From Desulfopila aestuarii DSM 18488 (GTDB taxonomy: Bacteria > Desulfobacterota > Desulfobulbia > Desulfobulbales > Desulfocapsaceae), in NCBI GenBank assembly GCA_945863875.1, contig CAMBBS010000001.1:62001-126000 (forward strand): a stretch of 64,000 nt of DNA, in the 5' to 3' direction. Both the position numbers and the translations under genes were made by a program. Within the stretch, counting starts at the first letter, position 1, and each line of letters begins with the position of its first letter. Of the stretch, positions 27,312-34,582 are shown piece after piece. Under the pieces are notes generated by a model. That model searched no databases. It was not told where the DNA came from and was given only the letters and a program-made list of their open reading frames with translations.

Positions 27312-27749
27312 ATGCAGAGAATCAAACATTTACTCTCGGTTTTGGCGACGATAAACAAACACGGCGACCGGGCGGCGGCGGAATGGTTTTCTAAGGGATG
27401 CCGTCAATATCTTACCGGCGCACAGGACACACTCGACAAGGCTTGTGGGCTAACATCGACCTCTGGCAAGTACAAGGCCAGAACACTTTGGGCGCGGCAA
27501 GAACGGGACCGTCTTATCAGGCAGGCAATGACCTTCATCGACCCTGACCTTGGACATACCAGGCGCTGTGAGTTGTTGGCCGATCAGATACGCAGTTTTG
27601 AGGCTCGCATATGGCCGAGGCTGAGAGATCTTGATGAGCTGCCGGCGGAGGTATCGGAGTTGAGAAAATCGCTATGGTTGGCGAAGAGAACCGGCGCGAG
27701 CCTTCCGGCTACCTGGCGCGGAGTATATCGCTCTGTTTATGGGTATTAG
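27312..27749 (+). CDS. hypothetical protein of the satellite (145 aa)
   Basis: 145 residues, basic and rich in Arg/Trp (NKHGDRAAAEWFSKG, ARTLWARQERDRLIRQA, WRGVYRSVYGY). It is predicted helical and not recognised. It starts 2 bp after the previous stop, so it is coupled. It is unusual in being strongly basic in contrast to its acidic neighbours. Confidence 0.6.
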   Translation: MQRIKHLLSVLATINKHGDRAAAEWFSKGCRQYLTGAQDTLDKACGLTSTSGKYKARTLWARQERDRLIRQAMTFIDPDLGHTRRCELLADQIRSFEARIWPRLRDLDELPAEVSELRKSLWLAKRTGASLPATWRGVYRSVYGY

Positions 27750-27880
27750 TGACTGAATTTATGTCAGGAGCCTACCTGCTCTTGTCAGGAAAAAAGTGGT
27801 CTAATGATTTTATCAGCAGGACAAAACAGGGTATTCACCATGAAGGCGATACCACAAATCAAATTTACGAGGCTTTAAAA

Positions 27881-28051
27881 ATGAAAGAGAGAGAGAATTT
27901 AGATTACACCGATCAGAAATGTTATGACGCTTGTAAACTTCGCTGGGAAAGAGAGCCTAAATTAAAAGAGGAATATCTCGAATTCGATAACTTTTTTGCA
28001 TTCCAACGTGCAGACGAAAAAGGCCGGATCAGGATTGCCGGGAGACGCTAA
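27881..28051 (+). CDS. small hypothetical protein (56 aa)
   Basis: 56 residues from the ATG at 27881, chosen because ACGAGG lies ~9 bp upstream. The frame is open back to 27674 (possible starts at 27674 and 27762), which would overlap the preceding gene. The product is rich in charged and aromatic residues (YTDQKCYDACKLRWERE, EFDNFFAFQRADEKG). Its stop overlaps the next start by 1 bp (TAATG). It is unrecognised. Confidence 0.5.
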   Translation: MKERENLDYTDQKCYDACKLRWEREPKLKEEYLEFDNFFAFQRADEKGRIRIAGRR

Positions 28052-28575
28052 TGCTGTTCGATAAAGGCCTGCAGAAACTTAAGGAAAGCATAGGGATCTT
28101 TGCTACCGAGGCGGAGAAAATCAAGCGTGACCTGAGCGAAAAGCTGGACCGGCGCAGTGACTTGATGACCTTGCCATTACCTCAGCATGACTTTGCCGAT
28201 TCAGTTTGTGAAGCGATCGACAGCGGCCTGGGAACCGACTTCAGCAGGCGTTTGCGCCATACGATGGACCTTGCCATAAGCCAACCTCTTCAGCCAATTG
28301 GAAACGAGCGATTTAATCCGCTCACCACGTTCGATGCTACCAAGCTTGACCATGCGGGGATATTGTTCTGTATGAAGGACAGTATCAAGGCAGGAGTCCG
28401 CGAAACTATCATGAGCTGGACCGACTGGGCGAAGGAGTGCGGACCAACCAGGGCGGAACGGCTGAAGGAATTAGCAGCACTGGACAAACAGATTGAAGCA
28501 CTGCAGGAGAAGCTTACAAAGATCCATGGCATTGCAAGCGATCAAGGCGTTAACCTATCAGGCCTTGGTCGATGA
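28051..28575 (+). CDS. hypothetical protein with C-terminal coiled coil
   Basis: 174 residues. The N-terminal helix (LQKLKESIGIFATEAEKIKRDLSEKL) and the C-terminal helix (RAERLKELAALDKQIEALQEKLTKIHG) are coiled-coil-like; the middle has no recognisable motif. It is coupled to the preceding gene by a 1-bp overlap. It is the last gene before the structured gap that precedes the small terminase. A role in capsid-size redirection or packaging is possible by position only. Confidence 0.55.
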   Translation: MLFDKGLQKLKESIGIFATEAEKIKRDLSEKLDRRSDLMTLPLPQHDFADSVCEAIDSGLGTDFSRRLRHTMDLAISQPLQPIGNERFNPLTTFDATKLDHAGILFCMKDSIKAGVRETIMSWTDWAKECGPTRAERLKELAALDKQIEALQEKLTKIHGIASDQGVNLSGLGR

Positions 28576-28892
28576 AGTATCACCCCTGTGTGCAAATGTC
28601 GGGTAAGGCAGGGGTATTGCTCCACCCTCACAGAACCTCATGGGCTTATCGCTTCTCGACTTGGCGGCAGGCTGTGCACTGTGAGGAGATCCACCCCATA
28701 TAGTGTGGGACCTCAAACCTGCAGGCGGCGCGAAAGTGTTTGCTTGCAGGTTTTTTTATTGAATTAGGTTATGTGATTGATATTGTTAAAACATTTGGGT
28801 CCTTACGGGCGTTTCCGAATGAGGGTATTTCGGCAGCTCGATATATCTCTAATTACAAAAATGTAATTCAAAAACTACTACTTTAAAAAAAA
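28576..28892 (+). other. structured non-coding gap before small terminase
   Basis: 317 bp without a gene. Inverted repeats: ACCCCTG/CAGGGGT (28582-28588 with 28609-28615); CTCACAG/CTGTGAG (28627-28633 with 28679-28685); AAACCTGCA/TGCAGGTTT (28713-28721 with 28743-28751), the last followed by a T-run and so a good intrinsic terminator. Phage and satellite packaging sites often lie directly upstream of terS, so this gap is also a candidate cos/pac region. Confidence 0.5.
28713..28755 (+). terminator. intrinsic terminator
   Basis: 9-bp stem (AAACCTGCA/TGCAGGTTT) with a 21-nt loop, followed by a run of T residues. It would end the early operon that starts at the HTH/primase block. Confidence 0.65.
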
Positions 28893-29330
28893 ATGATAGC
28901 CAATCGATCAGAGACAGCAGATATTTTTGGAGTAGCCAAAAGCACATTAGACACATGGCGGCGCGATGGATGCCCCGTGATAGAAACGGGCGGCAAAGGT
29001 TTTCCGTCGAAGTATGATTCCGTAGCCGTTTTCAAGTGGCTGTTGGCACGAAACGAGATTGAAGATTATTCAGTGTTGCTCGACAAAGAAAGATACCTGA
29101 AGTTGAAACGAGAAAACGAAATCGAGGATAAACTTGTCGCTCCAATCGAATTGCTTACCGATGCACTTCAGCAAGTGGCGGCTCAAATGGTGCCGCTACT
29201 CGAATCCTTGCCCTTGAAGATGAAACGGAACAATCCTTCCTTGACTGGCCACGACATAACGCTTGTTAAAAAGGCAGTGTGCGAGTGCCGGAATCTCATT
29301 GCAAAAATAAAACTCGACGCAGATGATTGA
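28893..29330 (+). CDS. terS: small terminase subunit, lambda Nu1-like
   Basis: 145 residues. The N-terminal ETADIFGVAKSTLDTWRRDG, CPVIETGGKGFPSKYDS and VFKWLLARNEIED closely follow the layout of lambda Nu1 (winged HTH, GGGKG loop, YDS-x-AVxxW). A helical oligomerisation region follows. TerS recognises the packaging site and recruits the large subunit. No large terminase, portal or capsid gene follows, which is the hallmark of satellites that hijack a helper's TerL. No ribosome site is visible before the ATG (A-rich AAAAAAAA instead). It overlaps the next small gene by 8 bp. Confidence 0.78.
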   Translation: MIANRSETADIFGVAKSTLDTWRRDGCPVIETGGKGFPSKYDSVAVFKWLLARNEIEDYSVLLDKERYLKLKRENEIEDKLVAPIELLTDALQQVAAQMVPLLESLPLKMKRNNPSLTGHDITLVKKAVCECRNLIAKIKLDADD

Positions 29331-29532
29331 CCGCGATCAGCTCGGAACCTTGATAAAGAATTTTTCCACAGATCAACAAGCGGTACTTTCGGAAATTGCC
29401 AAACGCCTGGCAATAATCAAAATTGAGCATTTTACCGGGCAGATCATTTTTGAAGTGGTTTACAGCAAGAGTGATATTGTCGATGCGTCCGTAACGACAA
29501 AAAGCAAAATCAGGATAATAGCGAAAAGGTAG
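29323..29532 (+). CDS. small hypothetical protein (69 aa)
   Basis: 69 residues overlapping the end of terS by 8 bp. The product (NFSTDQQAVLSEIAKRLAIIKIEHFTGQIIFEVVYSK) has a helix followed by strands. It is unrecognised. Overlap with terS suggests co-translation. Confidence 0.5.
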   Translation: MIDRDQLGTLIKNFSTDQQAVLSEIAKRLAIIKIEHFTGQIIFEVVYSKSDIVDASVTTKSKIRIIAKR

Positions 29533-29539
29533 AGATCCA

Positions 29540-29788
29540 ATGGAAATTATACAGCAGAACCAACACGACCGACCGCGACCAACCCGGCAGCTATGCCGAG
29601 GAAAATCATATCGCCTGAAAATCGAAGACTTGCTTACTGATTGCGGAGAGCTCGACACATCGATGTCTAAATGGTGCGAGCACCGCCGGGATGATGGAGC
29701 CATTCTTTTCCTTTCGTCAGATCATGGCAAAGGTCATGCTCAGCTAGAAGCGCGGAGAATGGGCGTTGAGAGCCTTTTTTCGTGGTAG
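29540..29788 (+). CDS. small hypothetical protein (82 aa), possibly decayed
   Basis: 82 residues starting 7 bp after the preceding stop with a weak AGAG ribosome site. It contains MSKWCEHRRDDGAILFLS, not matched to a family. It is the last complete frame before the decayed ParB-like segment, so it may itself be a remnant. Confidence 0.4.
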   Translation: MEIIQQNQHDRPRPTRQLCRGKSYRLKIEDLLTDCGELDTSMSKWCEHRRDDGAILFLSSDHGKGHAQLEARRMGVESLFSW

Positions 29789-29864
29789 CCTGTAGTTTTC
29801 CCCTTTCCGGTGAATAACACCATATATTCGAAATTGCTCGTATTCATAAAATTATCATTAGTGA

Positions 29865-30224
29865 TTCCTTGCCCTGGACCAACCACCTTTGGTCGAGCGT
29901 CAACGCGGGATTTTGGAGGCACAGGCTAAGGCTCGGCAGGTTGCAACACAGATAAAAGGTGGCTCTCCTCCGGTGGGGTCACAAGTGACCCCACCGGACG
30001 AAGGGAACGAAATCCCCGATGGGCCACAAGTGGCCACTCGGGACAAACATAAGGCTCGGAAGATTGCCACACAGAACAATAAGGCGGCTGGAGCTGCCCT
30101 CAAATCTGAGGGCAGCAACCCCTACAACGGCAAGACCCGACCCTTTACCGTAAATTTATGGAAAACCCAAGATCGACCAGCAACGGAGCCGAGCATATTT
30201 AAGGCGCTCAGAATCTCCGTTTAA
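29865..30224 (+). pseudogene. ParB-like gene remnant, copy 1
   Basis: The frame (stop just upstream, no proper start) encodes PPLVERQRGILEAQAKARQVATQIKG and then an unusual tail (see hairpins at 29970-30116). The first ~85 bp are near-identical to 30766-30860, so the segment was duplicated. The upstream catalytic part of the ParB-like domain is missing. Confidence 0.55.
29970..30116 (+). repeat. three successive hairpins in ParB-like remnant
   Basis: CCGGTGGGGTCAC-AA-GTGACCCCACCGG (29970-29997, perfect 13-bp arms); an imperfect 13-bp stem with the same AA loop (30015-30042); GCTGCCCTCA-AATC-TGAGGGCAGC (30093-30116, perfect 10-bp arms). The first two share the core CCACAAGTGG/TCACAAGTGA, suggesting iteration of one hairpin unit. 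Confidence 0.65.
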
Positions 30225-30516
30225 ACCGGCATTCCCGCAACAGAATATCCAATCACTGATACCATTATTAATTACACGCTCAGAACGTCAGAATAAGCCA
30301 TTCTAAGAGCTTCCTTGCATGGCCCGGGCTCTGGCAAGCATTACCTGTGAAAACGCTGTCATGCGCCAATCAGGCAGCATAACACAGGACGGCACATGCA
30401 CATCTACAATCAGTAAGCGGCCATTGTCAGGAATCGACATTTACGACGATACAGGCGATTATTTAGTTGTTCAGGTAGGTATTTCTTGATGGGCTATCCA
30501 TTAGAAGGGATAATAA
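30225..30516 (+). other. mostly non-coding stretch with one possible 56-aa frame
   Basis: No recognised gene. A 56-codon frame at 30319-30489 (ATG after AAGAG; product with LSGIDIYDDTGDYLVVQVG) is possible but weakly supported. An IR-like GAGCTTCC...GGCCCGGGCTC occurs near 30307-30331. Confidence 0.3.
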
Positions 30517-30969
30517 TCCATTTTCAGTACAGGCAAGGTCGGCACCGGCGATGATATTTTACATGGGCGCGGCCAGGTTGGAGGGCATAGGCGGCTGGTA
30601 GCCAAATCTGGTAGCCAGGCTTGTGTCCACGGTTACGCACCGAAAAGCACCAAGCACGGCATCGAGTACCGGACAGAGCAGGCGGACATCTCAAATCGTG
30701 ACGAAGCTGTTCTGTGGATCATCAAGAATCAGCTCGGACGACGAAATCTTCAGGCTATTGACCGGGTTCCATTGGTCGAACGCCAACGCGGGATTTTAGA
30801 GGCGCAGGCTAAATTGCGGAAAGAAGCAACACAGATGAAAGGTGGCTCGCCTCCGGTGGTAATAGAATCCCGACAACCGGAAAAAGGAAAAGTTGCAGAC
30901 GCTTTAGCAAAAATCTTTTTTTATGTCCAGCGGGGAAACGTTTCCGGAAACGGAATTATGCAAGGGTGA
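30517..30969 (+). pseudogene. ParB-superfamily gene remnant, copy 2
   Basis: The frame runs open from the stops at 30511-30516 but has no start codon in a sensible place. Its translation contains GQVGGHRRLVAKSG, then DISNRDEAVLWIIKNQLGRRNL and VERQRGILEAQAK, which is the end of a ParB/Spo0J-like N-terminal domain as seen in plasmid and phage ParB-like proteins. The N-terminus is lost and the C-terminus (QPEKGKVADALAKIFF) shifts into unrelated sequence. It is the last element gene before attR. Confidence 0.6.
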
Positions 30970-31018
30970 TTCTGGGAACCAGCCTGGATAATTATTTTCA
31001 GGGCATGAAATATTTTAG

Positions 31019-31039
31019 GGCGGTACAGGAGCGGTACAA
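31019..31039 (+). repeat. right-end copies of GAGCGGTACAG repeat
   Basis: Two tandem copies (GGCGGTACAG, GAGCGGTACAA) 90 bp inside attR, matching the three direct copies near attL. Likely arm-type sites for the integrase/excisionase. Confidence 0.65.
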
Positions 31040-31128
31040 AATGACCTGAACGCAAAAAAGCAATTAAAAAGAAGTGCTCTAAGTGCTTGATATAAGAGTT
31101 AAAGTAGAACAGATTACGACAATCGAAT

Positions 31129-31145
31129 CACGGATAGACAATCCC
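31129..31145 (+). repeat. attR: 17-bp direct repeat CACGGATAGACAATCCC
   Basis: Perfect copy of 21513-21529, 61 bp beyond the last codon of the degenerate ATPase-like gene on the minus strand. Removing one repeat plus the intervening DNA would restore a compact minus-strand signalling cluster. Confidence 0.85.
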
Positions 31146-31206
31146 TGAGCAGGGGTGACCGGCATCTTTGTTTTCTCGCCGGAATATCTCGGGATGATAG
31201 GCAGGA

Positions 31207-31767
31207 TCAAACCGGACTGCTTAAGAGGCGGACCTTAATCTGGTACCGTGTACCAGAGCCGAAGCTGTTTTCCACACGGATAGCGCCGCCGAGAATGGTG
31301 GCAATCACCCCGGCATAATAGAGATTGGCCGAACGCGACGAAAAACCATCCCGGGTTGTTTGCCCTGCCTGTCCAGGCGGCGGCTGGAAAAGATCTTTTT
31401 CTTTGGCCGGCGGCATGCCTTTGCCGGGAGAAATTATGTTGAAGTGAATTGCGTAGCGGCGACCGGCGAGCTGCTCCGGTTCTATTTCCAGAAAGACCCC
31501 GCCGGCGCCTAGGTAGAGGAGGCTGTTTCTCGCCGTCGCAAAAATGAGGTGCCTGGTGAGCAGGGGATTGCCGAAGAAATATCGTGGTATTGCCCCGCTG
31601 ATTTTCATTCTCAGTCGCAGGTTTCTTTCGGTCAGGACCTGTTTGTACCAGCTGCAGAAATTATTAATCAGGGCCAGGAGATCAAACTGCTGCCTGGCCA
31701 AACCAGCATCCAGTGATGGTGCAGAGGCCGGGTTTGTTTTTTCTCTGTATATCTGCACGCAAGTCAT
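31207..31767 (-). CDS. degenerate HATPase-like protein, paralogue of 15466-16128
   Basis: 186 residues, cytoplasmic, with no phosphoacceptor domain. It shares with the product of 15466-16128 the blocks FDLLALINNFCSWY, FFGNPLL, YLGAGGVFLEIE, PGKGMPPAKEKDLF and SANLYYAGVIATILGG followed by a GSGTRY tail. An N-box-like Asn is retained (ARNSLLYLG) but the DxGxG loop is SPGKGM, lacking Asp, so ATP turnover is doubtful. It could act as a kinase-binding scaffold or anti-kinase. It follows the REC-PAS-LuxR gene after 171 bp, at the end of its operon and just before the integrated element. Confidence 0.7.
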   Translation of the reverse strand: MTCVQIYREKTNPASAPSLDAGLARQQFDLLALINNFCSWYKQVLTERNLRLRMKISGAIPRYFFGNPLLTRHLIFATARNSLLYLGAGGVFLEIEPEQLAGRRYAIHFNIISPGKGMPPAKEKDLFQPPPGQAGQTTRDGFSSRSANLYYAGVIATILGGAIRVENSFGSGTRYQIKVRLLSSPV

Positions 31768-31938
31768 CTCCGTAGTTGTTACCGGGAGACTACAGGCACT
31801 GCCTGGCTCCCGGGCCGGTGGACGATTATGACCAACTCCTTTGTGCCTGGTACTATCATCGCAGACTTGATGCTGTTTGCAAAGGTCATATGTTTGGGTG
31901 CATAATGGTTACGAGAAATACCTAGTGTGCAGGGGGGG

Positions 31939-33576
31939 TCACTCCTCCGCCATGGCGCTGAGAAATGTCTGCAGGTTGACGGATTTGTTTCTGAGACCGA
32001 GTTTTTTGCGGATCTTTTTGCGGTGGACATTGATCGTATCCGGGGCGAGGCAGAGGATGTCGGCTATTTCTTTTGTCGGCTTTCCCTGCTTGACATGGGT
32101 GGCCACCTGTATCTCCATCGGCGTCAGACCGGCATACTGACTGGTAAGTTTTGTCACAAAAGAAGACGTGATGTCGCGCAGGTTATCTTCGATTTCCGCA
32201 AGGATCTGCGCCTGATCACCGGTGAGTGCGGTCCGGTGCAGTCTTTTGACCAGGGGCTCTATGAGATTGAGCACATTTTCACTGAGTCGCTGTTCTACCT
32301 CCCCTTTGTCCTGCTGCCGTTTTTTCAGCAGGACGGTCAATGCGGCGTTGGCTTCCGTCAGCTCTTCGTTGTGTCTGGCCAGTTCTGCGGTTTTTTTGGC
32401 AACATTTTGCTCCAGCAGTTTTTTATCACGAATAAAATTCTGCTGCAGCGCCTTGGGGCCGGCGATGTCGCTGAAAAGGCCGATCAAGCGCAGCGGGACA
32501 CCGTTGCCATCCCGCTCCACCACCATGCCTCGGGAGTGAAACCACATCCAGCTGCCGTCGGCTTTTTGCAGACGCCACTCATGGTCATAGTCATCCTTCA
32601 GGCCGTCGACACAGTCCTGGATGGCGTTCAACACGGAGATTTTGTCGTCCGGATGGAGGAGCTCCAGAGGGCTTTTGCCCATTTCCTGCAAGGCGCCCGG
32701 GGCATAGCCAAGGAGTTTGTTCCAGTTGTCGCAATAAAAAATATTCCCGCTGGTGAGATCACAGTCCATAAAACCATTGGCGGACAGCGAGTGCACCATT
32801 CGCAGTCGTTCCTCACTCTGCTGCAGGTCGATGTTGTCGTGGAGGATATTCGTGACATCTTTCATGACTATTGCCGCCGATGTCACGGCCGCTGCATCGT
32901 CTTTGATCACCGGATAGTAGGAGACCACCATGCTGCGAACGCCGCGGCCGGCCAGTTTGAAGAGATCCAGGTGCTGCACGGCGGTCCGGGAAAAACAGCG
33001 GCCGAGCCATGGGCTGATTTTTGCCTCGAACAGTTCACGGCCGACAACATCGGCCATGGAGCAGCCGAGCAGCTCCGCGGTGCTTTTGTCGTAGGCGTCG
33101 AGATAGGCACGGTTCGCCGCCAGATAGGTGCCGTTTTCATCGACCAGGGCGATGAGATCCTCGGTCGCCCGGAAAATTTTATCACAGATCTTGATTTTCT
33201 TGAATAAATCCTGCCGCTCAAACGTTTTGTCGATACGCAGTAACAGCTCTTCAATATCGCAGGGTTTTAGTAAAAAATCATCTGCCCCCGCCCGCAGAGC
33301 CTCGATGACGGCGCCTATTTCGCCATAGGCGGTAATGATAATGACATACATCTCCGGGCTGTGCGTCTTGACGTTTTTCAGCAGTTCCAGGCCGTTCAAG
33401 CCGGGCATGACAAGATCGGTTATGAGAAGATCAAATTGTTTGTGCGACAGAAAGGCAAGTGCTTCCTGATAGCTGGAAGCCAGGGTGACGTCGTAATATT
33501 CCTGCAGCTCTCGCTTGAACGACAGCCTTATGACCTCTTCATCGTCAACCAGGAGTATTTTCTTGTTTTTTTGCAT
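31939..33576 (-). CDS. response regulator: REC-PAS-PAS-LuxR HTH
   Basis: 545 residues. A receiver (~1-125: VDDEE, LLITDLVMPGLNG, IITAYG, FLLKPC), two PAS domains (~140-265 and ~270-390), a coiled coil, and a C-terminal LuxR/FixJ-type helix-turn-helix (LTPMEIQVATHVKQGKPTKEIADIL, then TINVHRKKIRKKLGL). This is a transcription factor combining phosphorylation and PAS sensing, an uncommon layout. Its ATG overlaps the stop of the upstream kinase gene by 1 bp (TGATG). The probable phosphate donor is that kinase or, since its phosphoacceptor His is missing, another kinase of the split cluster. Confidence 0.9.
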   Translation of the reverse strand: MQKNKKILLVDDEEVIRLSFKRELQEYYDVTLASSYQEALAFLSHKQFDLLITDLVMPGLNGLELLKNVKTHSPEMYVIIITAYGEIGAVIEALRAGADDFLLKPCDIEELLLRIDKTFERQDLFKKIKICDKIFRATEDLIALVDENGTYLAANRAYLDAYDKSTAELLGCSMADVVGRELFEAKISPWLGRCFSRTAVQHLDLFKLAGRGVRSMVVSYYPVIKDDAAAVTSAAIVMKDVTNILHDNIDLQQSEERLRMVHSLSANGFMDCDLTSGNIFYCDNWNKLLGYAPGALQEMGKSPLELLHPDDKISVLNAIQDCVDGLKDDYDHEWRLQKADGSWMWFHSRGMVVERDGNGVPLRLIGLFSDIAGPKALQQNFIRDKKLLEQNVAKKTAELARHNEELTEANAALTVLLKKRQQDKGEVEQRLSENVLNLIEPLVKRLHRTALTGDQAQILAEIEDNLRDITSSFVTKLTSQYAGLTPMEIQVATHVKQGKPTKEIADILCLAPDTINVHRKKIRKKLGLRNKSVNLQTFLSAMAEE

Positions 33577-34370
33577 CAGGCCCTTTTTTCGGGAGCAGAA
33601 TTTTCCGTGATACCGGTGTTGTCACTGTTACAAATGGGCAGGGTGATTTTAAAGACCGAACCTTTTTCGCGGTCGACGGCTGTCTCGATGGAGCCGCCAT
33701 GCATGGTTATGATCGCATAACTTTTGGCAAGTCCCAGGCAGCCTGTCCATTTTTTCGGGTCTCTCGTGTTACATGGATCAAAGAGTTGTGAGATAACGGA
33801 AGGGTCGATGCCGCGGCCGTTATCTGTTATCTGTACAACGACCCTATCCTGGTCAAAGGAGGTTGCCAACCGAATGGTGCCCCCGTGGCCGCAGGCCTCG
33901 ATACCATTATCGAGCAGGCTTTGAAACACGGTCCTGAGCTGCTCTGCCGCCGCATGAATCATCGGCACATCTTCAGCAAATTCACTGGCAATGACAATTC
34001 CTTTGCCGGCGAGCCGCGGCCTGTATCCGGCAATGATCTTTTCAAGCTCCAGCCGCACATCGAACAGGTCTGTTTTGCCGCGAATCGGCTGGTAAAATTC
34101 CCGCAGCTCCCTGACCATTTTGTTGAGTTTGATGGTCTCCCGATAGGCGAGATCCACCAGCGCCATGTCTTCCGGATCGATAAAACCGCGGCGATGAATG
34201 CCGCCCAGCACATTGGTTATTGCCTGCAGCGGATCGTTAAACTGCTGGACGATGGCCGCCGAGACCCGGCCGACCGCGGCGAGTTTTTCGCTGTGGAAAA
34301 GAAGGCGCTGGAGTTGTTGTGAGGTAACGGCGTCTGCACCCGCTGGTGCTTTTTTCGTCGATTCCGTCAT
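33576..34370 (-). CDS. histidine kinase-like protein lacking the phosphoacceptor His
   Basis: 264 residues from the ATG at 34370, which has AAGGAA 8 bp upstream; a longer frame reaches 34568 without a ribosome site. It is paralogous to the C-terminal half of the kinase at 17064-18422 (LLFHSEKLAAVGR, PLQAITNVLGGIHRR, DPEDMALVDLA) but the H-box IAHELNNPL reads IVQQFNDPL: the phosphorylatable His is Gln42 and the following Glu is Gln43. The ATPase part keeps the N-box Asn (LLDNGIEA) and DNGRGID, whereas GTGLGLS is altered to WTGCLGLA. It has no PAS domain. Probably a pseudokinase that senses or titrates the downstream regulator. Confidence 0.85.
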   Translation of the reverse strand: MTESTKKAPAGADAVTSQQLQRLLFHSEKLAAVGRVSAAIVQQFNDPLQAITNVLGGIHRRGFIDPEDMALVDLAYRETIKLNKMVRELREFYQPIRGKTDLFDVRLELEKIIAGYRPRLAGKGIVIASEFAEDVPMIHAAAEQLRTVFQSLLDNGIEACGHGGTIRLATSFDQDRVVVQITDNGRGIDPSVISQLFDPCNTRDPKKWTGCLGLAKSYAIITMHGGSIETAVDREKGSVFKITLPICNSDNTGITENSAPEKRA

Positions 34371-34582
34371 GCCGGGAATTCCTTGGGCAATACGTATTCC
34401 ACCTGTCTTTTCGACCTCGGGCAGACGTAAAACGGCATCGATCTGCGTGATATGAAGGGCATGGGTCGCGTAGCACTTCAATTTATTTAATTGATTTGCA
34501 AAACATTTGGAACCATTTTTACGGATAGCCAGGAAAAGAGGTGTGCCGCACCGGGGCGGACGGGGCATAACAGCAAGGATGG

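Larger units (their letters stand above)
21513..31145 (+). mobile_element. PICI-like phage satellite / integrative element
   Basis: About 9.6 kb, more A+T-rich than its surroundings, with all genes on the plus strand. Flanked by a perfect 17-bp direct repeat. Content in order: integrase, orphan gene, AlpA/Xis-like HTH, two tiny genes, primase-helicase, iterons plus hairpin, six small orphan genes, structured gap, Nu1-like small terminase, two small orphans, ParB-like gene remnants. There are no recognisable large terminase, portal, capsid, tail or lysis genes. This matches phage-inducible chromosomal islands, which replicate with their own primase/Rep and use their own TerS to redirect a helper phage's packaging. 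It splits a signalling gene cluster rather than a tRNA. Assignment as satellite is inference from gene content. Confidence 0.8.

Noticed and set aside
30319-30489. 56-codon frame between the ParB-like remnants
   Set aside because: A weak ribosome site and no recognisable motif in a decayed region; mentioned only as a possibility, not called as a gene.
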